A stretch of 64,000 bases of DNA from Stenotrophomonas pavanii (GTDB taxonomy: Bacteria; Pseudomonadota; Gammaproteobacteria; Xanthomonadales; Xanthomonadaceae). The notes under the pieces are model-generated. The model ran no database searches. It worked only from the letters and a program-made list of their open reading frames with translations, and was not told the origin of the DNA. Position numbers and translations under genes: made by a program. Below, one piece after another: positions 7,601-17,277 of this stretch. Numbering within the stretch: the stretch's first letter is position 1; each line of letters begins with the position of its first letter. Where the stretch lies: contig NZ_FNFQ01000002.1 of assembly GCF_900101175.1 (NCBI RefSeq), positions 306,203-370,202 of the forward strand, written 5' to 3'.

Positions 7601-10600
7601 GGATACCACGCACGGTAACCGGCCAGCGCCGCATCATAGTTGCCCGACACCTGGTTCCTGCCCAACAGCGCGGTCTGCCAGGGTGCAGCCGAACGCGCCG
7701 TGTTGAACTGCGCATCGCGGCCATCACCCAGCGCCGTCGGCGCACCTGCGGTGTACACACCGAAACCGGACTTCATGCGCACGTCCTGCGCGGCCAGCAG
7801 CGTCAGGTCTCCCTTGCCGGTGCGCAGCACGCTCCACGCGGGAGCGCCCAGCCGCCTGCCATAGGTCGTGACTTCAGTCAGCGTGCCGCCGCCGTAGCAG
7901 TAGCCCATTGCCGCGCAGATCTCTTCCTCCGACATGCCCATCTCGGCGCCCAGTTCCGTAGCCGGGCGGCCGACCCAGGATTCATCGCCCCACCATGCCA
8001 GCGAGCCTTCCTTGTCCACCAGGCGCGGCGCGGCGCCGCAGAAGGGACCTGCATCGCAGATCTCTGCCTCGGTAACCCCGAAGATCTCGGCGACCTCTGC
8101 AGGTGACTTGCCCGCCAGGCTCTCGTCGCCCCACCAGTACAGTGAACCTTCCAGATTGACGATCCGATCGCCCTTCCATTCCGTGGTCGTGGTCACTGTC
8201 CCGATGGTGCTGTAGTGGCTGTCGGCCAGCACGATGCTGCCGTCGCTACCCAAACGGCGGGTCCGCGGATCGGCGGCCGCCGTATCCGCACCGGCCACCG
8301 CGGTCAGGTCCCAGGAGGTGGTGACTTCGGGCAGCATCGCCGCCAGCGCCCAGTTGCGCCCCTGGCGCCCGCTGGCGTCGGCCGTTCGCAGCTTCACCGG
8401 CGCATCGCCGGCCAGCTCCACCTTGGTCATCGACGGGATGATCGCACCGGCATGCAGGTCCAGCGCGCCCGACAGCTTCATCGCCATCGGCAGCGCGACG
8501 CCGGCCGGCCACACCTGTGCAGCGACCGGCGCCGGCGTGCGCAGCCGGAAGCCGGCGCCCAGGCGCGCACCCGCCTGCAACGACAATGCCTGGGCCAGCA
8601 CGGTTCCAGCCGCGACCACCTCGCCACCCGCCGTCGTCACTGCTGCGCCCAGCACGGTGCCGGCCGGCAGCAGCAGCGGTCCCGACAGCCGCATTTCTGC
8701 CGGCAGCACGGTTCCGGCCGGCAGGGTCACGGCGTCGAAGGGAAGTGCATAGTTCAGCGTGGCACCGGCGCGGAACTCGGTGCCGCGCTGCAACTGCACA
8801 CCCTCGCCCGGCACGATCAGGTCACCACCGAACGCGGTGTTGGGCGTACCGCCACTGCGCCCTTCCAGCAGCACCCAGCCGTCCTCATCGGGATTGGCGG
8901 GCGGCGGCGCGAAGCCGTCGTTGATGCTGCCGTAGACGTTGATATCACCCTCGGCACGCAACACCAGCGCGGCCGACTCACCGAACCCGCGCCGCGCTGG
9001 ATCGGTCCGGTTCGACTGCGGTCCGTAGCGGTACCCGGACAGATCGATATCGCCGGCCACGACCAGATCGCCACGCGGGTTGTCGCTGCTGGTCCGCGCC
9101 ACGATCTGCACGCCGGGGCGAAGGCGGTAGCTGCCCAGGGCGGCAGTGCGCTGCTGCAGTCCTGCATTGGCCAGCGCAGCGTTCATCCATTGGCGGTTGT
9201 CCGGGTCCACCACCGTATCCAGCCACTGCTGGTTGATCACCTGCGGACGATGGCCATGCACGTCCGCAGCGCTGGCCAGCGGCGCCGAATCATAGCTGCG
9301 GAAGGCGTTGACCTGGAGGTCGCCGGCACCGGCGATGCGGAGTCCGCTGGCCGCGTCGATCGCGGCGTCGTTGCTGCCCACGCGTGGCACGTTGAGCTTG
9401 ACGCTGCCGCGTGCGCGGCCATCGTTCTGGGCCGGGCCGCTACCCGCAGCCACCGAGGTGCCGGCGCGCAGGTCCATCGAAGACGACGCGCCCAGCTGCA
9501 GTGTGCCGTTGGCTGAAGTCAGTTCGATCATCGCCCGGTTCGGGCTGTCGATGATCTTGCCGTAACTATCGACGCGTAAGGCGCTGCCATGCGCATCCAG
9601 CGCCCCGTCCACGCGCAGCAGATCGCGGGCGGAAAGACGGATGCTGCCGACCTGCTCACCACTGGCATCGATGCGGCCGTTCACCTGCAGGCTGCCGCCA
9701 TCGACGCTGATGTCCACGTGGCGTGCCTTCACTTCATCGCCGATGACAAGGTCGCCTTCGCTCAACTGGAACGTCCGGCCACCGGTAATGCCACCGGCAG
9801 TAAGCCGGGTGTTCAGGCCGGAGAAGTCCTGCAACTGGCGTGCACGCACTACCAGCTCGCCGCCGTCGTAGGGCACTTCGGTGCCACCGGCGTCGTAGCG
9901 GCCGCTGGCTCCGCCAAGCAACGTACCTGCCAGATCCACACGGCCGCCCTGCGGGCCCAACGCAGACACCGTCAAGCGGCCACCGCGGTTGTTGCGGGCG
10001 GAAAGATCAATGCGCGACGCCGCGTCGGCAACAATGTCACCTTCATGGCTCGACAACGCGACGTCACCGCCCCAGCTGTACTTGTCCACGTCGAACAGGT
10101 TGATCTTGCGCCCCGCCATGTCCAGCACCGCATGGCTGCCAAGCGCCATGCCCTGGCGGGCATTGGCCTCGAACCGACCGGACGCCAGCGCCACCCGGCT
10201 GTCGATCACCACGCGTTCGGCCGTGATGGACAACTCCGCACCCAACGCATCGCTGCCCGCGGTCGCCGCGGCGCCACGCAACTGCACCGTTCCGCCATTG
10301 CGGATGGCCAGCTGCGCACCCGCGCTGCCGGTCAGAAGCGGGGTGACGATATCCAGCGCGCCGCCGCTGAACTGCCAGCCACTGCCTGCCACGTAGTCGC
10401 CCTGCCGCTGGAAGACATCCAGGCTGCCCTTGCCGGAGAACAACATGCGATCCGACGCTGCCAGCGTAACGCCGGCGAAGCCAAGCACCTGGCGGTCAGC
10501 GGCCACCGACGAACTGGGCCGGGTGAAGGGCGCTCGCCCCAGCTCCAGCACCCGCGTAGTGATTTCCAGCTGCCCTTGGCCAAGCCGACCCACCATCGCC

Positions 10601-13600
10601 TCGCCGGCCGGCTGAGTCTGTTCACCGCCGGGCAATGGGGTGCCGGCCAGCGTACCGTCCCACACCAGCGTGTCGGCGAAAATGCGCGCACGATCGGTCG
10701 CGGTGCCGTAACCGTGAATGGCTGGCGCGCCCAGCACCAGGCTGCGCAGACTGCTGCGGCCGGTCGCACCGTCACGCGTATCCAGGTCCACGCTGCCGAA
10801 CACATTGATGGCATCGCGCGCAGTCAGGCTGAGGGACTCGAGCGCCGGCGCGCCGGTGGCGGTGTTTCCGCGCAGTAATCGCTGCAGGACCTCCTGATTC
10901 ATCGTCATGCCCGCCGGCAGGCCGCCGGCCGCCGCTGCCGCCGCGATCGCTTCGGCACTGCCAAGATTGAGCGCCGACATGCCCAACCCGAGCTGGCGCG
11001 TTCCGTAGCTCACCGCGTCGCCAATGCTCAGAGCGCCGTCGGTGACCACATTGATGCTGCCCGCCGACAGCAGCCGGGTCTGCCCGCTGCAGTTCGATTC
11101 GCAACCCCCGATGTCGATCGCCACCGGACCGGCCGCGCTTCCCCCCTGGGTACTGAGCGCCGTGAGGCGCTGATTGGACACGGCCAGCAGACCGCCTGAA
11201 ACCAGGTAGGGTGCAGTGGGTTGCGCCACGCGCGAAGGATCGGCCTGGGACAGGGTGTTGATCGAAGCGCCCTGCTCCACCAGGATGCCGTTGCCCCCGA
11301 ATGCAGCCGACAACAGGACTTCCTGCGCCGAAAGGCTGACACCGTTGCGCAACACAACATGCTGGGCGGTGCCTTCCACCGAGTAGGTGGTCGCATCACG
11401 CCGCAGCGCGCCACCGATCAGCAACGTCGACGGGCGGAATGCGTTGAGCGCACTGTCGAAAACGGTAGCCCCGCGCCCGCTCGCCGCCGCGCTGCCCTCC
11501 GTGACGATTTCCAGCATCGCGTCGTTGGACGCATGCAGGTTGACCGAAAGCGTGCCGCCGCGTCCGTCATTGCTGCCCGCATTGAAGCGGGACAGACCGT
11601 GGAACGTCACTGCCGGCGCGCCGGTGCGGCCCGCGCCTTCGCCGAACGTCAGGCTGAGAGCCGCGGCATCGGTCGGTCGCCAGCGCAACGCTTCGCCTCG
11701 CCGTTCGGCCACGCCCTCCACGAACGTGCTGTAGGACGTTTCGTTGTAGCTGGCATGGCGGCGCACCGCTTCGGCCGGGGTCAGCACCAGATCGGTGAGC
11801 AGTGGCGACACTGCCCCGCCCAGGCCTTGCGCTTGGTGCCCGCTGACACGCCAGGAACCCGTGCTTGTCGCCACCGGCTGCGTGTTGCCACGCGCATTCT
11901 CGGCACCGATCTCAACGCGGAATGCCCCCTTCTGCAGGGCGTAGTTGGCGGGCAGCAGCGTGTAGGTTCCGGCGGGCAGACCCGGCACTCCGCCGGGGAT
12001 GACGATCTGCTGGCCGATCCGGGGGTCGGCACTGCCGTCAGCGGTCGCCAGCGGCGCCTGCGTGTCCGTCCGCCCCGGCACGATCGCATAGACCGCATTG
12101 CCGGCACGGCTGAAGCCGTAGCGCGGGTTCGCATCCGCCAGCGCATGCCGCAGGATATCGACCGAGCCACCCCGCCCGGCTACGAACGCGGCGCCGGACA
12201 GTTCGCCGCCTCCGGACACATCCACGACGCTGCCGGCGGCGCCGTTGAACGCACTGGCCACGATGTCCACGCCCATCGGAATGTTGACCGATCCGGGGCC
12301 CTGAACATCGAAATCGGCACCGTCGCGGCGCCACGCCACACCATCCACGGTGCCACCGAACGGCAGCGTCAGGCCGGCGCCACTGACGGAGGTCACGCTG
12401 CCCGCAAGCAGCTCGACGCGCGCAGCGCGGCTGGAGTTGAACTCAGTACCACCCAGCTGCACCCGGCCCCACGGCGCCTGCACGTTGCCGCCCTGCACTA
12501 CCGTGGCGGCGGTCAGCGCCAGGCTGCCGAACGCCGAGTCCGGTGCCGGTTGCGCGCCACTGCCGACACCGTGGATGCGCAGTACCGCCTCTGGATTGGC
12601 CCAGCCCGGCAATCCCGAAGGTCCGGCCTCAGGCACGCCGGCCACGATGCGCCCCTGCGCCCGCGCGGCGGGATACAGGCGGGCGGCGCTGATATCGATC
12701 GATCCCGGTGCGGCGAACCTGGATTCCTGCAGACTGCTGGCCATCGGAGCCAGCATCCGGATGTCGCCGCTGCTCTGCAGGTTGACATGGTCGAAGCTCG
12801 CCAACCAGGTGACATCGCGCAGGTCGATCAGGTCGGCGGTCACATCGAACCGATGCTGCTTCCCTGCATCGATCGGCGCCTCCACCGGTCGCAACGTGCC
12901 TTCCCCGGCCGGCTGCCACCAGCGCCCCTGCGCAAGACGCACGTAAGGTGCGCTCAGCAGCAGGCGACTGCCCTCCTGGTTGCCCGCTGCAACGCCCAGG
13001 GCGCGTTCATTCGGGCCATGGATGCGCAGGCTCTGGTCCATGCGCAGAGTGACATCGCCTTGTGCCCGGATATCGCCGAACAGCGAAAGATGATCGAAGC
13101 CACCGGCCTTGATCTGCTCGACGGAGAGCGTGGCATGGCCGTACGCCAGGCGCTCGGGCAGAGCCTCGCCCGCCGGTGTGTCCTGGGTGAGCGAGATCGC
13201 CCGCGGTGCCAACACCTCCTTGTTCCTGGCCGTCGCGCCATAGGTGCCGCCGCCGAACGCGACCCCCAGCGTGCCGCCCCGTGCGCCATCACCGCCCGCC
13301 GCTGCATCGAGCGACCCTTGGAGGTACAGCGCATTGGCTGCACGCAGCACGATGCTGCCGCCATCACTGTCCACCCGGGTACGGCCGCTGCCTTCGACAT
13401 CAAGCCACGCCGAGGCACCGGAGGCCTGCAGCCGCGCCCCGCGCTCGATGACCACAAAGGTATCCGGTGGCAGGTGGCGGACGTTGTCCTGGTCTTCCCA
13501 GTCCAGTGCACCACCAATCTCGATGGTTCCGCCCTTGCGCACCTGACCGCGCAGCATCTGCCGCGCATCGCCCATGGAAACCGCATCGCCACTGACATCC

Positions 13601-16600
13601 AGCAGCGCGCCCTCGGCGATCGTCCAGCGACGCTCGCGGCGTTGATCGCCGCGCACACCGGTCGGGTCGAATGCCTCATCGAGGCGGATCCGCCCGCCCG
13701 CTGCCTGCAGGTGGCCGGCCACGGTCACGTCACCCGAACCGAACAGCTCGATCGTCTGGCCGGGATCAACCCTGACCCCGGCCCCGGTGCCGACGCGCAG
13801 ATCGGCCGCAGACAACAGATGTCCCGCGCGCAGCACCAGGCTGGCGCCACCGCGTTGGGTTACGCGCCCATTGCCAGGATCGGCCGTGTACAGTGGCTGC
13901 GTCCAGGCCTCCAGCGCCTGCTCCCGCGCCAGCGCATTCTGTGCGCCGGCTGCCAGGCGAATGCCCGGCCGTTCCACGTGCAGCAGGGTGCCCTCTTCAA
14001 CCGTCAGCCCGGCATGGCTGGCGATGTCATAGCGGGCAAACCCACTCGTGAACAGCGGGGCCTGTAACCTCAGCAGATCCTCTACGGCCGCGGTGGAATC
14101 GCCGATGGCCAGCTTGCCGCCCGTTGCCAGGGTCAGTGCACCGCTGCCATTGCCGAGCGCGGTGATATGCACGCCATCCCCCATGCGCAGCCGACCGCTG
14201 CCATCCGTGGCGACATCGGTACTGGCCGCCTGCAGGCTGACACTGCCGCCCTTTCCGACGCGTCCCTTGCCATCGGTACCGATCGCACCACCGGCATCCA
14301 CCGAAAGAAGGGCGCCATCGACCAGGGTGATGTCATGACTGCCAACGAAGCGCACCTGTCCGCCATCGATCCACGCCTTCGTTGCCAGTGCATCGGTGGC
14401 GAGCAGAGCGTTGCTCCAGCCGCCGGCAAGATCGATGCGGGCACCGGCAGCAGCCTCTACGCCCGCGCGGCCGCCGGAGAGCAGCGCCGTCGGCCGGCCG
14501 AGTACCGGAAGCAGGTTGCCCGCCTCCACCTGGCCACCGGCGATCTGCACGGTGCCGCCGAAACTGACCTGGCTGCCGGTGAGCGCAAGCTGCCCGCCCT
14601 CCTGCAGCGTGAGCGTTCCGTCCAGCGCAATGTGCCCGGCCGAGGCCAGATCCAGGCGTCCCCAGCGCTGTCCGCTCAGTACGTCGCTGTCCAGCCACAC
14701 GGTGTTGCGCCTTGTCGCCCCGATCGGCGCCTGCAGCGACCATGGCGTGGGATCGGCCGGGATCCCGCCGATGCGCACCTGCGAGTCGAATACCCCGTTG
14801 CGACCCGTGCTGTCGAAGCGGCCGAGCCAGAGTTGTGCGTTTCGCGCGACTGCCGTCTGCGACTGCGAGTACCCCTCCTGTCCCGGGTCCGGCCGTGATG
14901 TCTGCAACTGGCCCTGGAAGGTGCCTGTCTCCACCTGCCCCTGCAGGACCACGGTGGGTGAAGAGACCTGCAGCCGGCCCGCATCGCGACCGACGGTATA
15001 GCCATTGTCGAAACGCTGGCCGGGTGCCACCAGCGGATTGCGGAACGATTCGGTCACCCCCCATCGTTCCTGCTTCACTTCGTAGCCCTGGTACAGACCG
15101 TCGTACAGCATTTCGGCCGGTGCATCATCAAGCCGGTACAGCTGCCCGTCGCGCCCACGCAGCCAGCTCTGCTGTACCACGCCCGACTGTACGTCCAGGC
15201 TGCCGCCGGCCAGATTGATGCGGGACCCGGCATGGCTGACCACTTCCTGGCCGGCCAGCTGCACGGTGCCGCCCAGCGCCGCCCACTCACCGATTGAATG
15301 CCCCTGGTTGTCCAGGTAACCGCCCACCTCAAGCAGGCCGCCGCCGGCGTACCAGCGCGTGCGGTCATAGCCGCCGGTGCCGGCAGCGACCTCGGTCAGC
15401 TGGCGGCGGTCAATCCACACTTCGCTGCTGATCAGCTTGCCACTGTCACGGTTGTCCGGCGAATCGCGCAGTTCATTGCCCTGCACCTTCACCTTGACGT
15501 TGTTGCTTTCCATCGCCACCTGCACGCCTACCGCACCGGAGACGTCCACCCGCGCCCCGTCGTCCAGGTAGCTGCGCCGGGCTGCATCGGAAACGACCTG
15601 GCCACCGGTCGCCACCGCCAGCGAGCCCGCCTGGAAATTCACGTCGCCGCCGGAGACGATCTCGATGCGCGACTGATCGCGACGGTCCTGCAGGCGCGAG
15701 AGGTTGTCGAAGGTGCCGCTGTTGCTGGACCCGCGAAGCTTGTCCTGCTCGGCGGATTCCTTGACGAGCGCATCACGCTGGGTATCCAGCGCGGTGGCCT
15801 TGCCATCGTCTTCGATCAGCACCGCCGTGGCAGACCCGGCCTGCAGGGTCACGCTGCCCTTGCTGTCGGATGCCGAGTTCAGCAGATGCACGGTGCCACG
15901 CTGGTTCAACGTCGTGGTGGCTACCGCCACGCCGGCCTGTTCGACGGTGCGACCGGCCAGCGTGACGTCTCCTTCGCGCGCCTGGATCAGGCCACTGTTG
16001 CGCACGTAGCCGGCCGTGCTGTCGCTGGCGAAGCGTGGCGCGATCTCATTGCCGCGGGTGGTGGACGCGGTGTTCTGCGCGGTGCCCACGCCGCGACGGA
16101 TCACGAAACTGTCACCGGCCGCCAGCTGCGCCTGTCCCATGCGGGTTTCGATCTGGCCTGCGTTCTCCACGCTGTGGCCCGCCAGCAGCACATAGCCACC
16201 GCCACGGGTGGCCGTGGTCGGTTCATGGGTGGCGATGCGTGCACCACGTTCGACCATGACCTTGCCCACGGCATCGGTCAGCGCCGAGGTGTTCGCGTCG
16301 GCACTGTACAGGCCGTGCTCACGGAACTGCGCGTCACTGATCCGCGCTGCTGCCGCAACAAGGTTGCGGACGTTGACCTGGCTGTTGTTGCCGAACACCA
16401 CGCCGTTGCGGTTGGCCACGAACACGGTGCCATTGGCCTTCAGCTGGCCCAGGATCTGGCTGGGCCGCGCCTGCGGATCATTGACGCGGTTCAGTACCGC
16501 CCAGTCGGGGTCCTGCAGGAAGTTCAGCGTGGTGTTGCCACCGATGTTGAAGGTCTCCCAGTTCAGGATCGCCTGGTCCGCAGTCTGCTCGATGCTGACC

Positions 16601-17073
16601 TGCAGCCGCCCGTCGGCAGCCTGCGACTGGATGGCCTCGCGGGCGTTGATCCAGCCGCGGGTCAATGGATTCTCGTCAACCTTCAGGCCGTCCTTGCCGA
16701 GGCCGTCGGCCACCACCACGCCCGCGTCACGTCGCCCCTGCCGCGCCTGTTCCTGCAGGCGCTGCTGCAGGGCGATCGCCTGTGCGGCCGTGCCCAGGTT
16801 GTCGATCGACTGCTGCAGCTTCTGCCGCGCCGCATCCTGCTGCTGCGCTGGCAACTGGAACTGGACCGGCACGCCGTTGGGCATGCGCCCGCTCTGCGCC
16901 GCCGCGCCCTGCGCCGCGCCGCGCTCGGCGAACCAGCCCGGGCTGAATGCCTGCTGGGCCTGGCTGGCCGGTGCCACCACCGTGCCCAGGGCCACGGCAA
17001 CGGCCCAGGCCATCGGGTGGCTGCGCCACAGGGCAGCAGGAGGGCGGGCGTGGGGCGAATGCGGGTGCGACAT
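4678..17073 (-). CDS. Giant filamentous-haemagglutinin-type exoprotein (TpsA, PdtA-like)
   Basis: 4131 residues from the ATG at 17073 (GAGG just upstream; an in-frame TTG at 17088 is rejected). The long signal peptide (MSHPHSPH...MAWAVAVALGTVVAPASQA) is followed by a TPS domain (about 125-330) containing LNWETFNIGGNTTLNFLQ and NRNGVVFGNNSQVNVRNLVAAAARI, a variant of the NPNG-type motif. The remainder is a long beta-helix built from repeats such as GGxVxLxAGxxI and VDVSGxGxLSGA. Near residues 2770-2890 are P-A-G-T-V-L strings, and at about 2970-3062 a duplicated cysteine-containing module interrupts the helix. The C-terminus is hydrophilic with no membrane anchor, so the protein may be released. 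TpsB should export it. Size and neighbours match P. aeruginosa PdtA (about 4.2 kresidues, from memory). A role in adhesion or biofilm is inferred. Confidence 0.9.
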   Translation of the reverse strand: MSHPHSPHARPPAALWRSHPMAWAVAVALGTVVAPASQAQQAFSPGWFAERGAAQGAAAQSGRMPNGVPVQFQLPAQQQDAARQKLQQSIDNLGTAAQAIALQQRLQEQARQGRRDAGVVVADGLGKDGLKVDENPLTRGWINAREAIQSQAADGRLQVSIEQTADQAILNWETFNIGGNTTLNFLQDPDWAVLNRVNDPQARPSQILGQLKANGTVFVANRNGVVFGNNSQVNVRNLVAAAARISDAQFREHGLYSADANTSALTDAVGKVMVERGARIATHEPTTATRGGGYVLLAGHSVENAGQIETRMGQAQLAAGDSFVIRRGVGTAQNTASTTRGNEIAPRFASDSTAGYVRNSGLIQAREGDVTLAGRTVEQAGVAVATTTLNQRGTVHLLNSASDSKGSVTLQAGSATAVLIEDDGKATALDTQRDALVKESAEQDKLRGSSNSGTFDNLSRLQDRRDQSRIEIVSGGDVNFQAGSLAVATGGQVVSDAARRSYLDDGARVDVSGAVGVQVAMESNNVKVKVQGNELRDSPDNRDSGKLISSEVWIDRRQLTEVAAGTGGYDRTRWYAGGGLLEVGGYLDNQGHSIGEWAALGGTVQLAGQEVVSHAGSRINLAGGSLDVQSGVVQQSWLRGRDGQLYRLDDAPAEMLYDGLYQGYEVKQERWGVTESFRNPLVAPGQRFDNGYTVGRDAGRLQVSSPTVVLQGQVETGTFQGQLQTSRPDPGQEGYSQSQTAVARNAQLWLGRFDSTGRNGVFDSQVRIGGIPADPTPWSLQAPIGATRRNTVWLDSDVLSGQRWGRLDLASAGHIALDGTLTLQEGGQLALTGSQVSFGGTVQIAGGQVEAGNLLPVLGRPTALLSGGRAGVEAAAGARIDLAGGWSNALLATDALATKAWIDGGQVRFVGSHDITLVDGALLSVDAGGAIGTDGKGRVGKGGSVSLQAASTDVATDGSGRLRMGDGVHITALGNGSGALTLATGGKLAIGDSTAAVEDLLRLQAPLFTSGFARYDIASHAGLTVEEGTLLHVERPGIRLAAGAQNALAREQALEAWTQPLYTADPGNGRVTQRGGASLVLRAGHLLSAADLRVGTGAGVRVDPGQTIELFGSGDVTVAGHLQAAGGRIRLDEAFDPTGVRGDQRRERRWTIAEGALLDVSGDAVSMGDARQMLRGQVRKGGTIEIGGALDWEDQDNVRHLPPDTFVVIERGARLQASGASAWLDVEGSGRTRVDSDGGSIVLRAANALYLQGSLDAAAGGDGARGGTLGVAFGGGTYGATARNKEVLAPRAISLTQDTPAGEALPERLAYGHATLSVEQIKAGGFDHLSLFGDIRAQGDVTLRMDQSLRIHGPNERALGVAAGNQEGSRLLLSAPYVRLAQGRWWQPAGEGTLRPVEAPIDAGKQHRFDVTADLIDLRDVTWLASFDHVNLQSSGDIRMLAPMASSLQESRFAAPGSIDISAARLYPAARAQGRIVAGVPEAGPSGLPGWANPEAVLRIHGVGSGAQPAPDSAFGSLALTAATVVQGGNVQAPWGRVQLGGTEFNSSRAARVELLAGSVTSVSGAGLTLPFGGTVDGVAWRRDGADFDVQGPGSVNIPMGVDIVASAFNGAAGSVVDVSGGGELSGAAFVAGRGGSVDILRHALADANPRYGFSRAGNAVYAIVPGRTDTQAPLATADGSADPRIGQQIVIPGGVPGLPAGTYTLLPANYALQKGAFRVEIGAENARGNTQPVATSTGSWRVSGHQAQGLGGAVSPLLTDLVLTPAEAVRRHASYNETSYSTFVEGVAERRGEALRWRPTDAAALSLTFGEGAGRTGAPAVTFHGLSRFNAGSNDGRGGTLSVNLHASNDAMLEIVTEGSAAASGRGATVFDSALNAFRPSTLLIGGALRRDATTYSVEGTAQHVVLRNGVSLSAQEVLLSAAFGGNGILVEQGASINTLSQADPSRVAQPTAPYLVSGGLLAVSNQRLTALSTQGGSAAGPVAIDIGGCESNCSGQTRLLSAGSINVVTDGALSIGDAVSYGTRQLGLGMSALNLGSAEAIAAAAAAGGLPAGMTMNQEVLQRLLRGNTATGAPALESLSLTARDAINVFGSVDLDTRDGATGRSSLRSLVLGAPAIHGYGTATDRARIFADTLVWDGTLAGTPLPGGEQTQPAGEAMVGRLGQGQLEITTRVLELGRAPFTRPSSSVAADRQVLGFAGVTLAASDRMLFSGKGSLDVFQRQGDYVAGSGWQFSGGALDIVTPLLTGSAGAQLAIRNGGTVQLRGAAATAGSDALGAELSITAERVVIDSRVALASGRFEANARQGMALGSHAVLDMAGRKINLFDVDKYSWGGDVALSSHEGDIVADAASRIDLSARNNRGGRLTVSALGPQGGRVDLAGTLLGGASGRYDAGGTEVPYDGGELVVRARQLQDFSGLNTRLTAGGITGGRTFQLSEGDLVIGDEVKARHVDISVDGGSLQVNGRIDASGEQVGSIRLSARDLLRVDGALDAHGSALRVDSYGKIIDSPNRAMIELTSANGTLQLGASSSMDLRAGTSVAAGSGPAQNDGRARGSVKLNVPRVGSNDAAIDAASGLRIAGAGDLQVNAFRSYDSAPLASAADVHGHRPQVINQQWLDTVVDPDNRQWMNAALANAGLQQRTAALGSYRLRPGVQIVARTSSDNPRGDLVVAGDIDLSGYRYGPQSNRTDPARRGFGESAALVLRAEGDINVYGSINDGFAPPPANPDEDGWVLLEGRSGGTPNTAFGGDLIVPGEGVQLQRGTEFRAGATLNYALPFDAVTLPAGTVLPAEMRLSGPLLLPAGTVLGAAVTTAGGEVVAAGTVLAQALSLQAGARLGAGFRLRTPAPVAAQVWPAGVALPMAMKLSGALDLHAGAIIPSMTKVELAGDAPVKLRTADASGRQGRNWALAAMLPEVTTSWDLTAVAGADTAAADPRTRRLGSDGSIVLADSHYSTIGTVTTTTEWKGDRIVNLEGSLYWWGDESLAGKSPAEVAEIFGVTEAEICDAGPFCGAAPRLVDKEGSLAWWGDESWVGRPATELGAEMGMSEEEICAAMGYCYGGGTLTEVTTYGRRLGAPAWSVLRTGKGDLTLLAAQDVRMKSGFGVYTAGAPTALGDGRDAQFNTARSAAPWQTALLGRNQVSGNYDAALAGYRAWYPDHGGDVRVEAGRDIIGDAWTARSESGTAQRDQAGHSSAAVGGWLWRQGSGTTEGVQATPTSWWINFGTYSTVGAEADAAPRMVGFTGFGTLGGGNLSLEAGRHAGVLDPMGNALGLLTAPHSSAIVAAVGSTGRVSNGELHLTGGGDLTLRSGGALNPGLRASAQQPEGFLQDLDLNGAVTNLRGSTLLQAARIGGLSAIQSSYGTLGLKDPFVADAPVAMAGPVLILGDSTARLQARGDIVLGGAADAGRVPTSNYNDVVLGDGQHAAGTTWFSLWTRGTALDLFSVGGNLAPSLAGSLHATGSNMFAEGIALREQSVPASINYWLYPSRFSAVAASGDIISASLRGLGPGATTGDVILLAPSASGRLDVMAGGSIHAATNATGIARSGSDARLPGPLDPAFMAQQGVSRTRVSHNLSNDGVQGPDPAAMLPLFAFGPSTPTTGALTSRPTLPSRFYAVAGDIIGLGSGDRRQLEKNTGTANRTLFDWYEAGSAVQLRAGRDVINANVTALNTSGTDISGIEAGRDIIRSNLTVAGPGDVEVSAGRQLRQEEAGNLISLGGIVQGDTRPGASIAVTAGNQHIDFDALRARYLDPARLADPAQSLASQPGKAVKIYDRELKQWLQQRFGVAADGAEALAAFDRLPKEQQRIFLRQVYYAELREGGREYTDRNGPRVGSYLRGREAIATLMPDKDAAGATIQRTGDILMYGGSGVRTEAGGNIELMAPGGQIVVGVQGVVPPASAGLVTQGQGDIRLFSQDSVLLGLSRVMTTFGGDILAWSEQGDINAGRGSQTTLLYTPPRRVYDGWGNVILSPQAPASGAGIATLNPIAEVRPGDVDLIAPLGTIDAGEAGIRVSGNINLAALQVLNAANIQVQGESKGLPVLASVNVNALASASAAANSASQAAQDVMRKSQDDARRNQPSVISVQILGFGSGTSSINPPARGATANDGYDADSAFQFPQASRDEGTQRR
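7887..8168 (-). repeat. Twin WWGDES module inside TpsA
   Basis: Two tandem copies of a roughly 47-residue unit align without gaps over 42 positions with 20 identities. Each contains EGSLxWWGDES, a central G, and ExEIC followed six residues later by another Cys. The units are globular in character (Trp, acidic residues, paired Cys) and unlike the Gly/Ala/Val beta-helix around them. I do not recognise the domain. Confidence 0.75.
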
Positions 17074-17214
17074 CGGGGACCTCGTCAACCTGATGGGCCG
17101 CGTCAGCGGCGGCGAGTACGGATGGGCCTGCGTGACGCACGCCCTGCACCTGATAGACGGTGGTAGTGGCGTGAAGGCGACACCGCGCTCGCCACCGTGC
17201 GGGGCGAAAACGCA

Positions 17215-17246
17215 GAAAGCGCCGGCATTGCTGCCGGCGCCCTTTC
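17215..17246 (-). terminator. Rho-independent terminator after the DING-like gene
   Basis: On the minus strand a GC-rich stem (GCGCCGGCA / TGCCGGCGC, 4-nt loop) starts about 32 bp after the stop codon and is followed by CTTTCTGCGTTTT. It separates the DING-like gene from tpsA. Confidence 0.7.
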
Positions 17247-17277
17247 ATGTTCCAGACGAGCGCCGAAGCGAACGCCG

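Noticed and set aside
16370..16420. NRNG in place of NPNG in the TPS domain
   Set aside because: Noted as a variant. Related giant TpsA proteins of this subfamily, as far as I recall, also vary here, so it is not taken as a defect.
4474..17166. Several long plus-strand open frames opposite tpsA, some over 900 codons
   Set aside because: They mirror the high-GC minus-strand gene, are rich in Arg, His and Ala, and show no domain or ribosome-binding site.
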